Shown piece after piece: positions 28,150-37,065 of a stretch of DNA of 64,000 nucleotides (position 1 is the first letter of the stretch; every line of letters begins with the position of its first letter). Position numbers and translations under genes: made by a program. The DNA comes from Paulinella micropora (lineage: Eukaryota; Cercozoa; Imbricatea; Euglyphida; Paulinellidae), in assembly GCA_019918135.1 (NCBI GenBank), contig WBZZ01006266.1, positions 248,001 through 312,000 on the forward strand, in the 5' to 3' direction. The notes below the pieces were generated by a model. That model searched no databases, was not told where the DNA came from, and worked only from the letters and a program-made list of their open reading frames with translations.

Positions 28150-28364
28150 GTGTGCAAACTTGTAGGTTTTTTTTATTTAAATACATAAATAACGCTGCCC
28201 CGCCCAAGTGAACAATGGAGGGGGAGAAGAGGAGAAGCAGTTACCCTCCCGTTTCTCCTTCTCCTCCCCGCCCCCTTTTATGTGCCAATATAAACAAAGA
28301 CAAACACAAAGGGAGAAACAAGGGAGGGGGGAGGGGTGAAGGGTAGGGGAAGAGATGGAAAGAA

Positions 28365-28880
28365 ATGTACCAAGCCAAGAGGCCCGAGCCACCACCAAGC
28401 AAAAAACACAAGGCTGGAGCGCATGGCCGTCACCTCCTCTGTGGCATCTGCCTTGATTGCCCGCCCGAGCAGCGCGAGCTCGGTGCGATGCGCAGGACCT
28501 GGAGGGGGCTGTGTGCATTTACCTACCGTCAAGCAACAAAAAACCCGGCGCCAGTGAGACCAGTTTGTTATTGGAGAAGCTGCTGAAGCCGCGGTGCAGA
28601 CTAGTTGCGATGCTTCCTGCGTCGAAAAATTGCCGCTGCTCCGGGATTTCAGCAGGCGGATCTTGTGGGTGATTTTACCACCCTGCCCTTATTTAAGGTG
28701 CCTGAAGGCTTGGCAGTGACGTCTTTGGTAGTGTTCGCCGATAAAGAAACAGCAGGGTATAAGAAGTTCCTAGCTGGTTGTTTTAGCATCCTCAAGGACA
28801 TAGAGCTCGATAGGGCCACCGCGGGGCCCGCGACGTGCACAATCGAGGTCGGAGAAGTAGAAACATCTTTTGATGATTAA
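28365..28880 (+). pseudogene. Small disrupted reading region, possibly once a cysteine-rich protein
   Basis: An ATG at 28365 opens a short frame with a CGICLDC cluster after a basic stretch. Coding-like sequence then continues in a second frame (DLEGAVCIYLPSSNKKPGAS) and a third one (VVFADKETAGYKKFLAGCF) to 28880. At least two changes of frame are needed to follow it. The CGIC start resembles a RING opening, but no further RING ligands appear. It ends tail-to-tail with the glycoprotein gene, overlapping it by four bases. Confidence 0.35.
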
Positions 28881-29845
28881 ATCAAGAAAAGCCCGGATGT
28901 TAGCACTAGTGCCAAAGGCAGCAACATCGCGCCCGTGCCTCCTCCCCCGCCAGGCCGTGCAGACTGCCTGGCAGACGACGTTTGCCGCTCGGCAGGAGAG
29001 TCTGTTGGCTGCGCAGCTGTTGTGGAGGGGAGGGTCGGAGAGGACGAGTGACTTGGCGAGGGGAGCAAACGACAGTGTGCCTCCACGTCGTAATCCACTA
29101 CGCACGGAGTTTCCGTTGCTGTTTCGACACAATGCACCCAGATCTCCAGCTCAGTTGAGTCGACGTACTCCCCGCCGGGGTTCGTGTAGGTGAAGCACGA
29201 CGTAGGCCCCTGGGTGAAATTTCCCAGCGTGTGTACAGGCGCTGAGTCTCGGGCGGGGCGTAGCTCTATAGAAAACCTATCCGTCCCCGGGCGGGCGCGT
29301 GTGCCCCCCTGTTCTACCCTACTCGCTTGCACGTGGAGCCGCTCCACTACTACACCATGAGTACAGTTTGCGCTTGCAGACAGGACCGTACCCTTAGACA
29401 AACCAATCGCACTGCTGTTGGAACATTGCGGGCAGGGACAACGCTCTACTGCACGGCAGGCATACTCAGTTTCAAACGCGATGTTACAATTACCATAGTT
29501 CCGGCCATAACAAGTAAATCTAGGATACAGCATATCAGTAACAACAAAGTCCCCCGGAGGTTTTTCCCAACAATTCACTTGCCACTGCGCCGGTGTACTT
29601 AGATTGGTATAGTTGGCCAGGCAGGATGAATTGTAACAAGACTGAAATCGGAAAGAAGAAAGGTCCAGAGCTGTCATGCGCATCTTTGTCACCACGACCG
29701 ATTCCTCCGCCCTCGGGCACGAACTGGGAATTGAGAAAGTATATGTCCTGTTCCAAACCAAATTAAGCGCGACCTGAACGCAGCCGGTGCAATTACAGCT
29801 TTGAACCAAGCCCACACAAAAGGCAAACAAGAACGCTGCCAACAT
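28877..29845 (-). CDS. Secreted, probably GPI-anchored cysteine-rich glycoprotein, 322 residues
   Basis: Start at the ATG at 29845, which gives a textbook signal peptide (MLAAFLFAFCVGLVQS, cleavage before CNCTG). The mature part has about 20 cysteines and eight N-glycosylation sequons (for example NRT, NSS, NYT, NLS, NCT, NFT). A Ser/Thr/Pro-rich stalk (residues about 265-300) leads to a GGGGG-small-residue region and a hydrophobic C-terminus (MLLPLALVLTSGLFLI) with no cytoplasmic tail, the hallmark of a GPI-attachment signal. It is therefore a surface or envelope protein that passes through the secretory pathway. No known fold is recognised. It is divergent from the LRR-like gene at 29968, with a duplicated palindrome between them. 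Confidence 0.8.
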   Translation of the reverse strand: MLAAFLFAFCVGLVQSCNCTGCVQVALNLVWNRTYTFSIPSSCPRAEESVVVTKMRMTALDLSSFRFQSCYNSSCLANYTNLSTPAQWQVNCWEKPPGDFVVTDMLYPRFTCYGRNYGNCNIAFETEYACRAVERCPCPQCSNSSAIGLSKGTVLSASANCTHGVVVERLHVQASRVEQGGTRARPGTDRFSIELRPARDSAPVHTLGNFTQGPTSCFTYTNPGGEYVDSTELEIWVHCVETATETPCVVDYDVEAHCRLLPSPSHSSSPTLPSTTAAQPTDSPAERQTSSARQSARPGGGGGTGAMLLPLALVLTSGLFLI

Positions 29846-29854
29846 CGGGATGTT

Positions 29855-29919
29855 GAGTGTTTTGCTATTTAGCAAACAAGAAAGGAGAGTGTTTTGCTAT
29901 TTAGCAAACAAGAAAGGAG
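29855..29919. repeat. Tandem 32-bp repeat carrying the palindrome TTTGCTATTTAGCAAA
   Basis: The unit GTGTTTTGCTATTTAGCAAA plus CAAGAAAGGAGA occurs twice in a row immediately upstream of the glycoprotein ATG on the minus strand and about 50-110 bp upstream of the plus-strand gene at 29968. Each unit contains a near-perfect 16-bp palindrome, typical of a dimeric transcription-factor site. It probably lies in the 5' leader or core promoter of both genes. Confidence 0.6.
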
Positions 29920-29967
29920 AGGGACTTTCTCTCTCTTCCCTTGTTCCAAGAGGAGGACAAAGTAGGA

Positions 29968-31827
29968 ATGAGAGAGGAAGAGGGTGGGGGGGAAAGAAAG
30001 AGAAAAGGTCGTGAAAGAGAGCAAAACACACCACAGCCAAAAAAGAAACAAGAATTGGAGATGGCAAGGGAGCAGCGGTTTGGAAAAGGCCCCCTAGCTC
30101 CTCGTGCAAGAGAGGGCGTACAATGGCTTGCTGGTTTGCTGGAATACCAACAGCACAACCAGGAGTTAGTGGTAGGACAGAAATACGTGCCAGCGTTGAG
30201 TAGCTGTGCGTCAAGACTGCGCGGAGAGGTCAAGCTGACGCCACTGCCTGCAGCGAACGGGGCGCTGGCGGCTTGGTTGGAAGGTATGTTTGGCAGAGCT
30301 TCTTCTCCTTCGTCAAAAACGCTTGTTCGTCTGCAGCTCAAGCTTAGGATAAACGGTATTACAGAGGAAGGTTCTAATTCGAGTACGCAGTCGTCGTCTG
30401 AAGCAGCTCGCCTGTTCTTGGCGGGTCTGCGCTGCGCCATGTCGCTGGAAGTGCACGATTTAGAGGAGTTGGGGGATGTGGCGATGCGGAGTGCGCCACT
30501 GCTGGTTGGCCCTGAATTGCAAGAGCTGAAGCTAGTGAGGTGCTTCAGGAACAAAAGGTGCGTGCTGGACCTGTCAAGCTCCCCGGGCTTGTTGTGGAAG
30601 ATTCATCTGCCGGATACGATGCGTTGCGCGCTGTTATTGCCACCAGGTAGTTTTGTAGTAGAACTGACGTTAACACTGGCGCTGGGAGACGGAAGCGTGC
30701 CTGTTTTCCTGGAGCAGACCCTCCCGGGGCTGCAACGCAGCCGTACCCACTGGTTAAGAAGCCTAAGCTTACAATTCAGAGATTGGCGCGTATGCTGCAC
30801 GGAGGCTGACCCAGGGGGAGAAGAAGAGACCAAAAAGATAGAGTTTGAAAGCTTGTGGTCCGCCCCCTTCTTGGAAAGGTTGTCGTTATGCTGGTTAGCA
30901 CCGGAGGGGCGCCGGCGCGCAGAGCAAAGGCTGCGCGCGGAGCTCGAGAGCTGCGAGGCACTACTCAAGGGGCAGGCTGGGGAGGTGCTAGAACTGATTC
31001 TGGGCTACGCGCAGCCCCCCCGACAAACGCGCATTCTCAGCGCGAAGTCCTTGCATGAGCTGCTAGGTCCCGCTTGGCAAGAAAGCAGCGTGCTGTCCTC
31101 GCTTAAGTTAGCGCGGTTAGTGGTGGAGGCCGACTTGCTGGGCCTGCTGCGGTTGTTGTGGGCGGCGCAGGCGAGGTCTGGGCGTACATTGGAGCTGGTA
31201 AGCTGCGAGCTGCGCGGCGGCGGTGGCGGCGAGGCGCTGCGTGGTTTGCTACCTTTTCTGGAGACCATGTCGTTGCAGAGCTTGTCGGGGCTCGCGCCAG
31301 AGGAGCTGGCCGCGGCCCTGTTTGCTGCGCACGCCGGATCTTTGGTGAACCTGGACTTGCGGGGCACGCGCCTGCCCCCGCGCCCGCTGCTGCGAGCGCG
31401 GGACTTCCCGGCACTGAGGCGATTGCGCGTACCTAACCTATGCATATTGTCAAGAGAGAGCAAGTATGCGAACTTGCAGGAGCTGTGCGTCGAAACTCCG
31501 TGCGACGCGTCGGCGCTGGCGCGGCTGCTGCCCGTACTTGGAGGGTTAAGGTCCTTGCAAGTTACGGTGCTGCGGGCGCCGCCGGGCTGCTGGGGATTAA
31601 TCTGGCAGAGCTGCCCGGATCTGCGCAGATGGGGGGTGCGCGATAGCCCGCAGGGCATGAGCTGCGAGCTGATCTCATGGCTGGAGCGTAGGGTGTCTAT
31701 GCGTTCCGTGCACGAGCCAGGCCTGTTTTTAGATGTGCGAGGCAGCAAGCTAGTAACTTCGTCCGGTTTGTTATTTGCTCGCTTGTTAAACAACGGGAAC
31801 CTGACTTGTTTGTTCGACTTGCCCTAG
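29968..31827 (+). CDS. LRR-like solenoid protein, about 619 residues
   Basis: The first in-frame ATG is at 29968; the next, at 30061 (MAREQRFGKGP), removes a 31-residue Glu/Lys/Arg run and is an equally good start. The body has irregular leucine-rich stretches: LQELKLVRCF, VVELTLTLALG, LRSLSLQF, LERLSLCWL, LELVSCELRGG, LVNLDLRGTRLP, LRRLRVPNL, LQELCVET. They are spaced 25-40 residues apart and fit a degenerate LRR solenoid. There is no clear F-box. It is similar in style to the protein at 10927-12600. It is probably an adaptor; the partner is unknown. Confidence 0.75.
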   Translation: MREEEGGGERKRKGREREQNTPQPKKKQELEMAREQRFGKGPLAPRAREGVQWLAGLLEYQQHNQELVVGQKYVPALSSCASRLRGEVKLTPLPAANGALAAWLEGMFGRASSPSSKTLVRLQLKLRINGITEEGSNSSTQSSSEAARLFLAGLRCAMSLEVHDLEELGDVAMRSAPLLVGPELQELKLVRCFRNKRCVLDLSSSPGLLWKIHLPDTMRCALLLPPGSFVVELTLTLALGDGSVPVFLEQTLPGLQRSRTHWLRSLSLQFRDWRVCCTEADPGGEEETKKIEFESLWSAPFLERLSLCWLAPEGRRRAEQRLRAELESCEALLKGQAGEVLELILGYAQPPRQTRILSAKSLHELLGPAWQESSVLSSLKLARLVVEADLLGLLRLLWAAQARSGRTLELVSCELRGGGGGEALRGLLPFLETMSLQSLSGLAPEELAAALFAAHAGSLVNLDLRGTRLPPRPLLRARDFPALRRLRVPNLCILSRESKYANLQELCVETPCDASALARLLPVLGGLRSLQVTVLRAPPGCWGLIWQSCPDLRRWGVRDSPQGMSCELISWLERRVSMRSVHEPGLFLDVRGSKLVTSSGLLFARLLNNGNLTCLFDLP

Positions 31828-31872
31828 GCATTTTTCTTTTTTGCTCAGCTTGATCTTTATTAAAAACAAAAG

Positions 31873-34800
31873 TTAGCGCTTGTGTATGAGTTGCGTCGTC
31901 GTCGTCGTGAGCGCCCAGGCGTTTAGGTCGTCTATTTCAAAGGGCAGGTCCGCGATTTCTGCAATGGCAAGTTCAATGTGTATCTTCCATTGGGGGAAAG
32001 CGGCGTTTTCGATCATGATAGCAACCCAGTCGTCGAATTCGTCGTGGGCCCTCTCCATGATGAGATGCAGGCTTTGTACAAAAGAGCCAAAGGCGTCGGG
32101 CCCCATGGAATTGAGCAGGGTTGGCAGCAACACCCCGACGGTGCTGGTCTGGCGGCCGCCCAGCTGTACTCCTGCGCTACCCTGGCTGAGGTTCGGGACG
32201 AGGCGTTGCAAGGAAAGGTTGCCGTGGAGGCTGGATAGGAGTTTGAGTTCCCGTTGGAGGTGGGCACCGGAACTGACGCCCTTGGCTGCGGCGCCGCTGT
32301 CCCGGCGCCGAATCATGCGTGTCTCGGCATAGGCGTGCAGGGGGCACTTGACGTCGTCGTGCCAGGTCTCGTACGTGACCTGCTGGTCGGCCCCGCTGTC
32401 GTAGACAGCGCGCAGCCAAGCGCCTAGCCAGGCGGGTGCATGGAGATCCCCCAGCAAAGCGCCGAGCGCACTCTCCAAGCGGAGCTGCCCCCCGGAACCT
32501 TTTTCACGCAGATCCGGTGACAGCAGGACCAAGACGGTGGCGACTAAGAGAGTCAGCAGGACGGACAGCAAGGGGTCGCGTTCGCTCACCCAGAGAGCGC
32601 CGTTGTCGGCGGGCGCAGCGGGGTGAGGGCGCCGGCGGAGGGGGTCGGGGGCTGTGCGCGCCTCGTTAACGCGCTGTCTTTCGCTGGCGGGCAGGGCCTC
32701 GCTGACGGCGCGGCCCCGTAGCAGCATGCGCAGCAGCAGGGCCAGGAGGACCGAGAGTCGCACTTGCTTGGTGGCGGGCCCTTGGGGGCCCGCAACTGCG
32801 GCGACAACAACTCTCGTCCCGGCCAGGCGGCGCGCAAGCTCTTGGTTATGCATGGGTAGCCCCCCGATGAGGGCCAGCAGTACCAGGCAGGAGGTTGTCT
32901 GGGAGTGCCCGCGGAGGAGCCTGCAGAGGTTGGGCACGGCCAGGGCGCCGGGGGCATGGTGTTCGGTCTGGCAGTAGTGCGTCAAGAGTTCCAGGAGCTG
33001 GCGGGGCTCGCCGTTGGCGCCCGTGAGGTTTTTCGTCAGCACCTGCTGCAGGACGTGGGCGTTGTCGAGCCAGGCCCAGGCGGCGGCGCAGCTAAGGTGC
33101 GGGGGTCTAGCCAGGTCGCGGGGGGACAGCAGGACAAAGGTGTGGAGACAGGAGGCTGCCTGGAGGCATTGCTCCAACTGGTGCTGCGCGCGCAGCAAGC
33201 GCGTAGCCTCCAATTCCTCGGCGCGGCTGACAGAATAGGGGATGGGGTTGATGCCTGGGAGCAGCAGCCAGAGGAGCGCACGGACGTAGGGCTTGGGCTC
33301 GCGCAACCTGGGGCTGGCCCAGCGGTCAAGGCGGAGCTGACAGGCGATGGTCTGCAGGGTGGCATGGCTCCACCAGCCGCCATGACCGGCCTGGCTGCCT
33401 ACCAGGGCGGCCTGCTGCTGCGCCTCGCGGTGCAAGGCAAAAAGTGCGCCTAGGAAGAGCCTGTGCGCCGAGTGCTCCAGCCGCTGCAGGTACAAACTGG
33501 GCGGAGTCTGCCAGGGGGGACAGAGCCACTCAGTAGCATCCTCTCTGCCGCCCTGGTCTAGAGGCCTGCCCAACACGGGCGTCAGCTCTGCCAACAGGTG
33601 CAGGCGCTGCAGCGAGCCCTCCCGCCGGGGGTCACTCAGAAGCTCTTCCAACAGCATGGCCAGCCAGACCTCGAGCATGCACAGCCTTGACGTGGAGGGA
33701 GGGCAGAGGATGTTGAGAGGTGTCGCTAGGGTGTCCTCGTCCCAGGCCAGCTGGAGCTTGCACCAGCGCGCACTCAACTCCTGCCGCAGCCACGAACCAC
33801 CCCCCGACAGGCTTTTGAAGTCCCGGCACAGGAGCAACGCCAGATCGCGGTCCTGCGCGGTGGTGCCGCTCGAGCGGATTAGGCCGGAGGGCAACCTGTC
33901 GCCCGCCACGCGGGGGCCGCGGAGGTAGGGCAGCAAGCTGAGCGCGTGCTGCAGCTGAGCCTCCGCCACGGCCTCCTCGCCGTTGGTCAGCTCGACGACG
34001 CCGCCCAACGACAGGGGGTTCAGCGCCCCTAGCCGCCCCAGGGCCGATCCCTGCACGAGCTCTTCCAGCTTCCCTTGCAGCAAAGCCGCCCAGCGCAACG
34101 CTCGCTCGGCGAGCGCCTCTCTGGGGCCTTGTTCTTTTTTATTCTCTCTGCATTCTCTCGCGTAGTCTTCCTCCGCCTCTTCTTCTTCTTCGCCGCCAGC
34201 AGAACCCGATCGTAGCAGTATGAAGGCGTTGCCAACCGGCCGGAGTGAACCCCCGATCCAGCCAGTCAGAAAGTCGCCCCCCACGTGCAGCGCCAGCGAC
34301 AGCCAGGCACCGGCCGGCGCGCCTGGCAGCCCCCACAGTGTCCAGCACCCAGCGGCGGCCTCGCCTATGTTCCACGCCCATAGTACTAGGACTCGCCGAG
34401 TGGCCACAAACTTGCCCAGGCACTGCTGTAGCAAGCACCAACCGGAGAGGCTCGCGTCGCCTAGGTATACTAACAGAAAACGCGCCTGTGGCGTGTCCCA
34501 GTAGGACACACAAGCCCCTCCCAGCGCAGTTACCAGCAACGCAAAACCCCCGTCGAACAGCCACGCCCAGACTACCGGCGCGTTTGACTGCGAGCACTCC
34601 AGCTTGGACAGCCGGAGCTGCCACACACTGGCGTACAGGTGACAGTACAGCCAGGCAACAAACACCCACACTGCTCCCGAAACCCACTCGTCCGTGGGAA
34701 AAACAGAAGCCCCGCCGCCGTCGTCCCACCAACCACGAAACATTGCGTATTGCGTGCAGAGCAGAGATAGAATTTGGAAGACCCACCAGCAAAAGGCAAT

Positions 34801-34917
34801 CGTTAACACATTACGCCTCCAAGGGGAAGGCGCCCGCTGACAGCAGGCGATGGAGCACAACACTAACGTTGCATTGGCGTAGCGGGGCCATAATTGCCAC
34901 GCCGGCCAGCCAGACAT
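31873..34917 (-). CDS. Polytopic membrane protein with large helical C-terminal region, 1014 residues
   Basis: The ATG at 34917 (MSGWPAWQLWPRYANATLVL) is chosen because the frame upstream is only the translation of a purine-rich leader. Residues 1-235 contain about six hydrophobic segments rich in Trp and Leu (e.g. NVLTIAFCWWVFQILSLLC, AVWVFVAWLYCHLYA, ALLVTALGGACV). An acidic cytosolic-type linker (EEEEEAEEDY, about residue 245) leads to some 700 helical residues with two further hydrophobic stretches (about 690 and 760, e.g. LLSVLLTLLVATVLVLL). No transporter or channel signature is visible. The 3' end uses an A/T-rich stretch at 31830-31872. Function unknown; a structural or fusion-related membrane role cannot be told apart from transport. 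Confidence 0.8.
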   Translation of the reverse strand: MSGWPAWQLWPRYANATLVLCSIACCQRAPSPWRRNVLTIAFCWWVFQILSLLCTQYAMFRGWWDDGGGASVFPTDEWVSGAVWVFVAWLYCHLYASVWQLRLSKLECSQSNAPVVWAWLFDGGFALLVTALGGACVSYWDTPQARFLLVYLGDASLSGWCLLQQCLGKFVATRRVLVLWAWNIGEAAAGCWTLWGLPGAPAGAWLSLALHVGGDFLTGWIGGSLRPVGNAFILLRSGSAGGEEEEEAEEDYARECRENKKEQGPREALAERALRWAALLQGKLEELVQGSALGRLGALNPLSLGGVVELTNGEEAVAEAQLQHALSLLPYLRGPRVAGDRLPSGLIRSSGTTAQDRDLALLLCRDFKSLSGGGSWLRQELSARWCKLQLAWDEDTLATPLNILCPPSTSRLCMLEVWLAMLLEELLSDPRREGSLQRLHLLAELTPVLGRPLDQGGREDATEWLCPPWQTPPSLYLQRLEHSAHRLFLGALFALHREAQQQAALVGSQAGHGGWWSHATLQTIACQLRLDRWASPRLREPKPYVRALLWLLLPGINPIPYSVSRAEELEATRLLRAQHQLEQCLQAASCLHTFVLLSPRDLARPPHLSCAAAWAWLDNAHVLQQVLTKNLTGANGEPRQLLELLTHYCQTEHHAPGALAVPNLCRLLRGHSQTTSCLVLLALIGGLPMHNQELARRLAGTRVVVAAVAGPQGPATKQVRLSVLLALLLRMLLRGRAVSEALPASERQRVNEARTAPDPLRRRPHPAAPADNGALWVSERDPLLSVLLTLLVATVLVLLSPDLREKGSGGQLRLESALGALLGDLHAPAWLGAWLRAVYDSGADQQVTYETWHDDVKCPLHAYAETRMIRRRDSGAAAKGVSSGAHLQRELKLLSSLHGNLSLQRLVPNLSQGSAGVQLGGRQTSTVGVLLPTLLNSMGPDAFGSFVQSLHLIMERAHDEFDDWVAIMIENAAFPQWKIHIELAIAEIADLPFEIDDLNAWALTTTTTQLIHKR

Positions 34918-35221
34918 TTTGAGCCGCAGGAACCAACCGAGGCAGCCTTTTCGCCTTCTCTGTTTCTGTTTTTCCTTAGAATCGAGACAACGCCCGCGCC
35001 CTCCCCTCCCTCCCCCCCCCCATCTCTCCCCGCCCCCGTCCTCTTCTCCCCTCCTTTTTCCTTCCTCCCTTTCCCTCCTCTCCCCCTTTCCTTTTTCTTT
35101 TTTTCTCCGCGAAGGTTGGGGGGGAGGGAGAGAGGAAGAGGAGGGGGGGGGGGCTGGGCACAAGCCGAGCCGCACGCGGCACGACTGCTAAACTAGTTAG
35201 CTCCGGTACAAGCTCGGGTAT
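34918..35221 (-). other. Strongly strand-asymmetric leader, no gene
   Basis: From 34970 to 35150 the plus strand is almost entirely C and T up to about 35110 and G-rich after it (minus strand: purine run, then C-run). It is the 5' leader of the 1014-residue gene and the 3' neighbour of the gene at 35222. Translations of it are low-complexity Arg/Glu/Gly and were left out. Confidence 0.5.
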
Positions 35222-35848
35222 CTAGCACGCCAGGCCTGCAGGGCCTCTCCGAGTGAACCGCCCTCTCCCCAGAAAAATATCTTCCGTTCCGAGCGCACAG
35301 CTGCTACGGCGTTTTTTTTGTAAGAAATACTGCAGGACATGTAAGCGCGGGGTTGCTTCCCCCTGTACTAGCACAAAGTCAAAGCAGAGATCGGCAACCC
35401 GCGCCGACCCCAAGGGAGCGCGAAGCTGCTGCAGAACACTGCCTGCCTCCATCACCGAGGGCTCCGGTCGGGAAACTTCGTGGTTCAGGCACAGATGTCT
35501 TGGTGAAATGCGGCAGCGCCGCTGCGTACACTGCAAGCACATTTCCCGTACTCGGTATCTCAGCTGCGCAATGGACTGTAGTGACAGCGTCTGTAGCGCG
35601 TGCTGCACCAGTCTCTCCACAAAGCCCTTGGAAGGATCTGGTGGCTTATAGGCTCCTCGCTGCTGCCTGCTGGCGCTTTCTTTTTCTTGGTACAAGACAT
35701 AAACAACGCGCATCCAGTCGCTGCTGTCGAGATAGGAGAGCACTATCGACCAAGCAGCCTGGTCCAAAGAGTGCTGCAATTGGTTGCGGGGCACGGCGCG
35801 ACCAGGGCAGCGTTTGTGGTAGGGTTTGTAACGGTGGCTTGATTTCAT
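35222..35848 (-). CDS. Basic protein with F-box-like and cysteine-rich segments, 208 residues
   Basis: The ATG at 35848 (MKSSHRYKPYHKRCPGR) is preferred to an upstream non-ATG extension. Residues about 25-60 (LDQAAWSIVLSYLDSSDWMRVVYVLY) look like an F-box or related helical motif. A cysteine cluster (CLQCTQRRC...CLNH) follows at about residues 105-130 and could bind zinc. The C-terminal 60 residues are mixed and end basic. Family not recognised. It precedes the polytopic protein gene on the same strand by about 300 bp. Confidence 0.65.
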   Translation of the reverse strand: MKSSHRYKPYHKRCPGRAVPRNQLQHSLDQAAWSIVLSYLDSSDWMRVVYVLYQEKESASRQQRGAYKPPDPSKGFVERLVQHALQTLSLQSIAQLRYRVREMCLQCTQRRCRISPRHLCLNHEVSRPEPSVMEAGSVLQQLRAPLGSARVADLCFDFVLVQGEATPRLHVLQYFLQKKRRSSCALGTEDIFLGRGRFTRRGPAGLAC

Positions 35849-36115
35849 CTTAACTGTACCTCCAATTCTGATCCGTCTTTTTATTAAACAGCCAAAATCT
35901 TTGGTCTGAATTGGGCCCTCAAAAAAAAGACAGACCGAAATTGGAGAAAGAGGAGTCACAGAGAGAGAAGGAGGGGGGGGGGGGATAGAACGGGGGGAGG
36001 GAACGAGAGGGCTATGCTGTACAGGCTAAACGCACCCCCCCCCCTTTTCTTGTCCGCCCCACCCCCCCAAAATCTCTTCTTGTTGGTGCCAGTGCGCAGT
36101 TTTCTTTTCTTTTTT

Positions 36116-36964
36116 TCACAAGGGCAGAGCCGTGATGCTTTGTCCTTGCATTCGTGCAAGAGAGGTTTGGCTCTGGGGTACAGTCTCGTAGAGATCGGTT
36201 TGCAAGTACAGTGGCCACCAGATGAGCACAAAGCCAACCTCAGCTAACGAGGCCAACACATCAGACCAGCGGCTGCAACAGCTAGCGGCCTCCAGCAGGG
36301 ACGCGGCAAGGCCCAGTGCAGACGCCAGGCCAGCGACAACGATCGTCTGCAGCAAATAACGCGGGGGCACGCCCACAGGTACGGCCTCGGGTGGGGGTGC
36401 GGTACGTCGTTCACCCAAGCCCACCGCAAGCAGGCCCAACAAGAGAATGAGCCACGCGGTCCAAGCACGCTGGCTCACAAGGGCCACGACGGCGCAAACT
36501 AGCCCCAGCAAAAGAACGCTAAATTTCCAGACTCGAGCTGGCGGTAGTGGCTTGCATGCTAAAACCAGGCGTCGCAGGGCTAGCGCGGTGTAGAGGCACA
36601 TAGCAACCGCCCAGCCAATGCTAGCGGCCGGCGCAGCCCCGTCCAGTATCCACGGCACCAAAAAGAAGAACCACCAGGACAAAAAGTGGCAGAGGCTGAG
36701 CAAGGCGATTTGGCCTGGGTGGCTGGTACTGCTAGTGAGTTCGCTGTTATAAGCGCTGATTTGTATCACACGCAAAGCAGGCGGCCCCTGTCCAATAGCG
36801 GGCGGTACGGCATAGCGGACACTTACGTTGACTAGGCGCAGTATTTGTAAACGCCAATATAAAAAATACCAGAGCATCAGAACTGCTAGCAAATGTCCTA
36901 TTAACAAAACGACCGGTATACCCCGGAACCCGGACCCTACCAGCATGGAGTAGTACTTGAACAT
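36116..36964 (-). CDS. Multi-pass membrane protein, 282 residues
   Basis: The ATG at 36964 (MFKYYSMLVGSGFRG) leads into a hydrophobic segment (IPVVLLIGHLLAVLMLWYFLYW). At least six more segments follow, including IALLSLCHFLSWWFFFLVPWIL, IGWAVAMCLYTALAL, FSVLLLGLVCAVVALV, AWLILLLGLLAVGL, IVVAGLASALGLAASLL and VGFVLIWWPLYL. Seven spans fit the hydrophobicity pattern, but no GPCR or transporter motif is visible and the short loops argue against a receptor. In its Trp/Leu-rich style it resembles the N-terminal part of the 1014-residue protein. The start is 100 bp from the end of the gene block at 37066. Confidence 0.78.
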   Translation of the reverse strand: MFKYYSMLVGSGFRGIPVVLLIGHLLAVLMLWYFLYWRLQILRLVNVSVRYAVPPAIGQGPPALRVIQISAYNSELTSSTSHPGQIALLSLCHFLSWWFFFLVPWILDGAAPAASIGWAVAMCLYTALALRRLVLACKPLPPARVWKFSVLLLGLVCAVVALVSQRAWTAWLILLLGLLAVGLGERRTAPPPEAVPVGVPPRYLLQTIVVAGLASALGLAASLLEAASCCSRWSDVLASLAEVGFVLIWWPLYLQTDLYETVPQSQTSLARMQGQSITALPL

Positions 36965-37065
36965 GGCCGACCGAACGGATTTTTTGTTTTAAAAGCTCTT
37001 TTATTTTAAATAAGAATGCAACTAAAAAAAAAACTGGAAAAGCAAAAGAAAACAAAAGGATCTAT

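Noticed and set aside
28365-28586. RING finger from the CGIC motif
   Set aside because: No further cysteine/histidine ligands follow in any frame.
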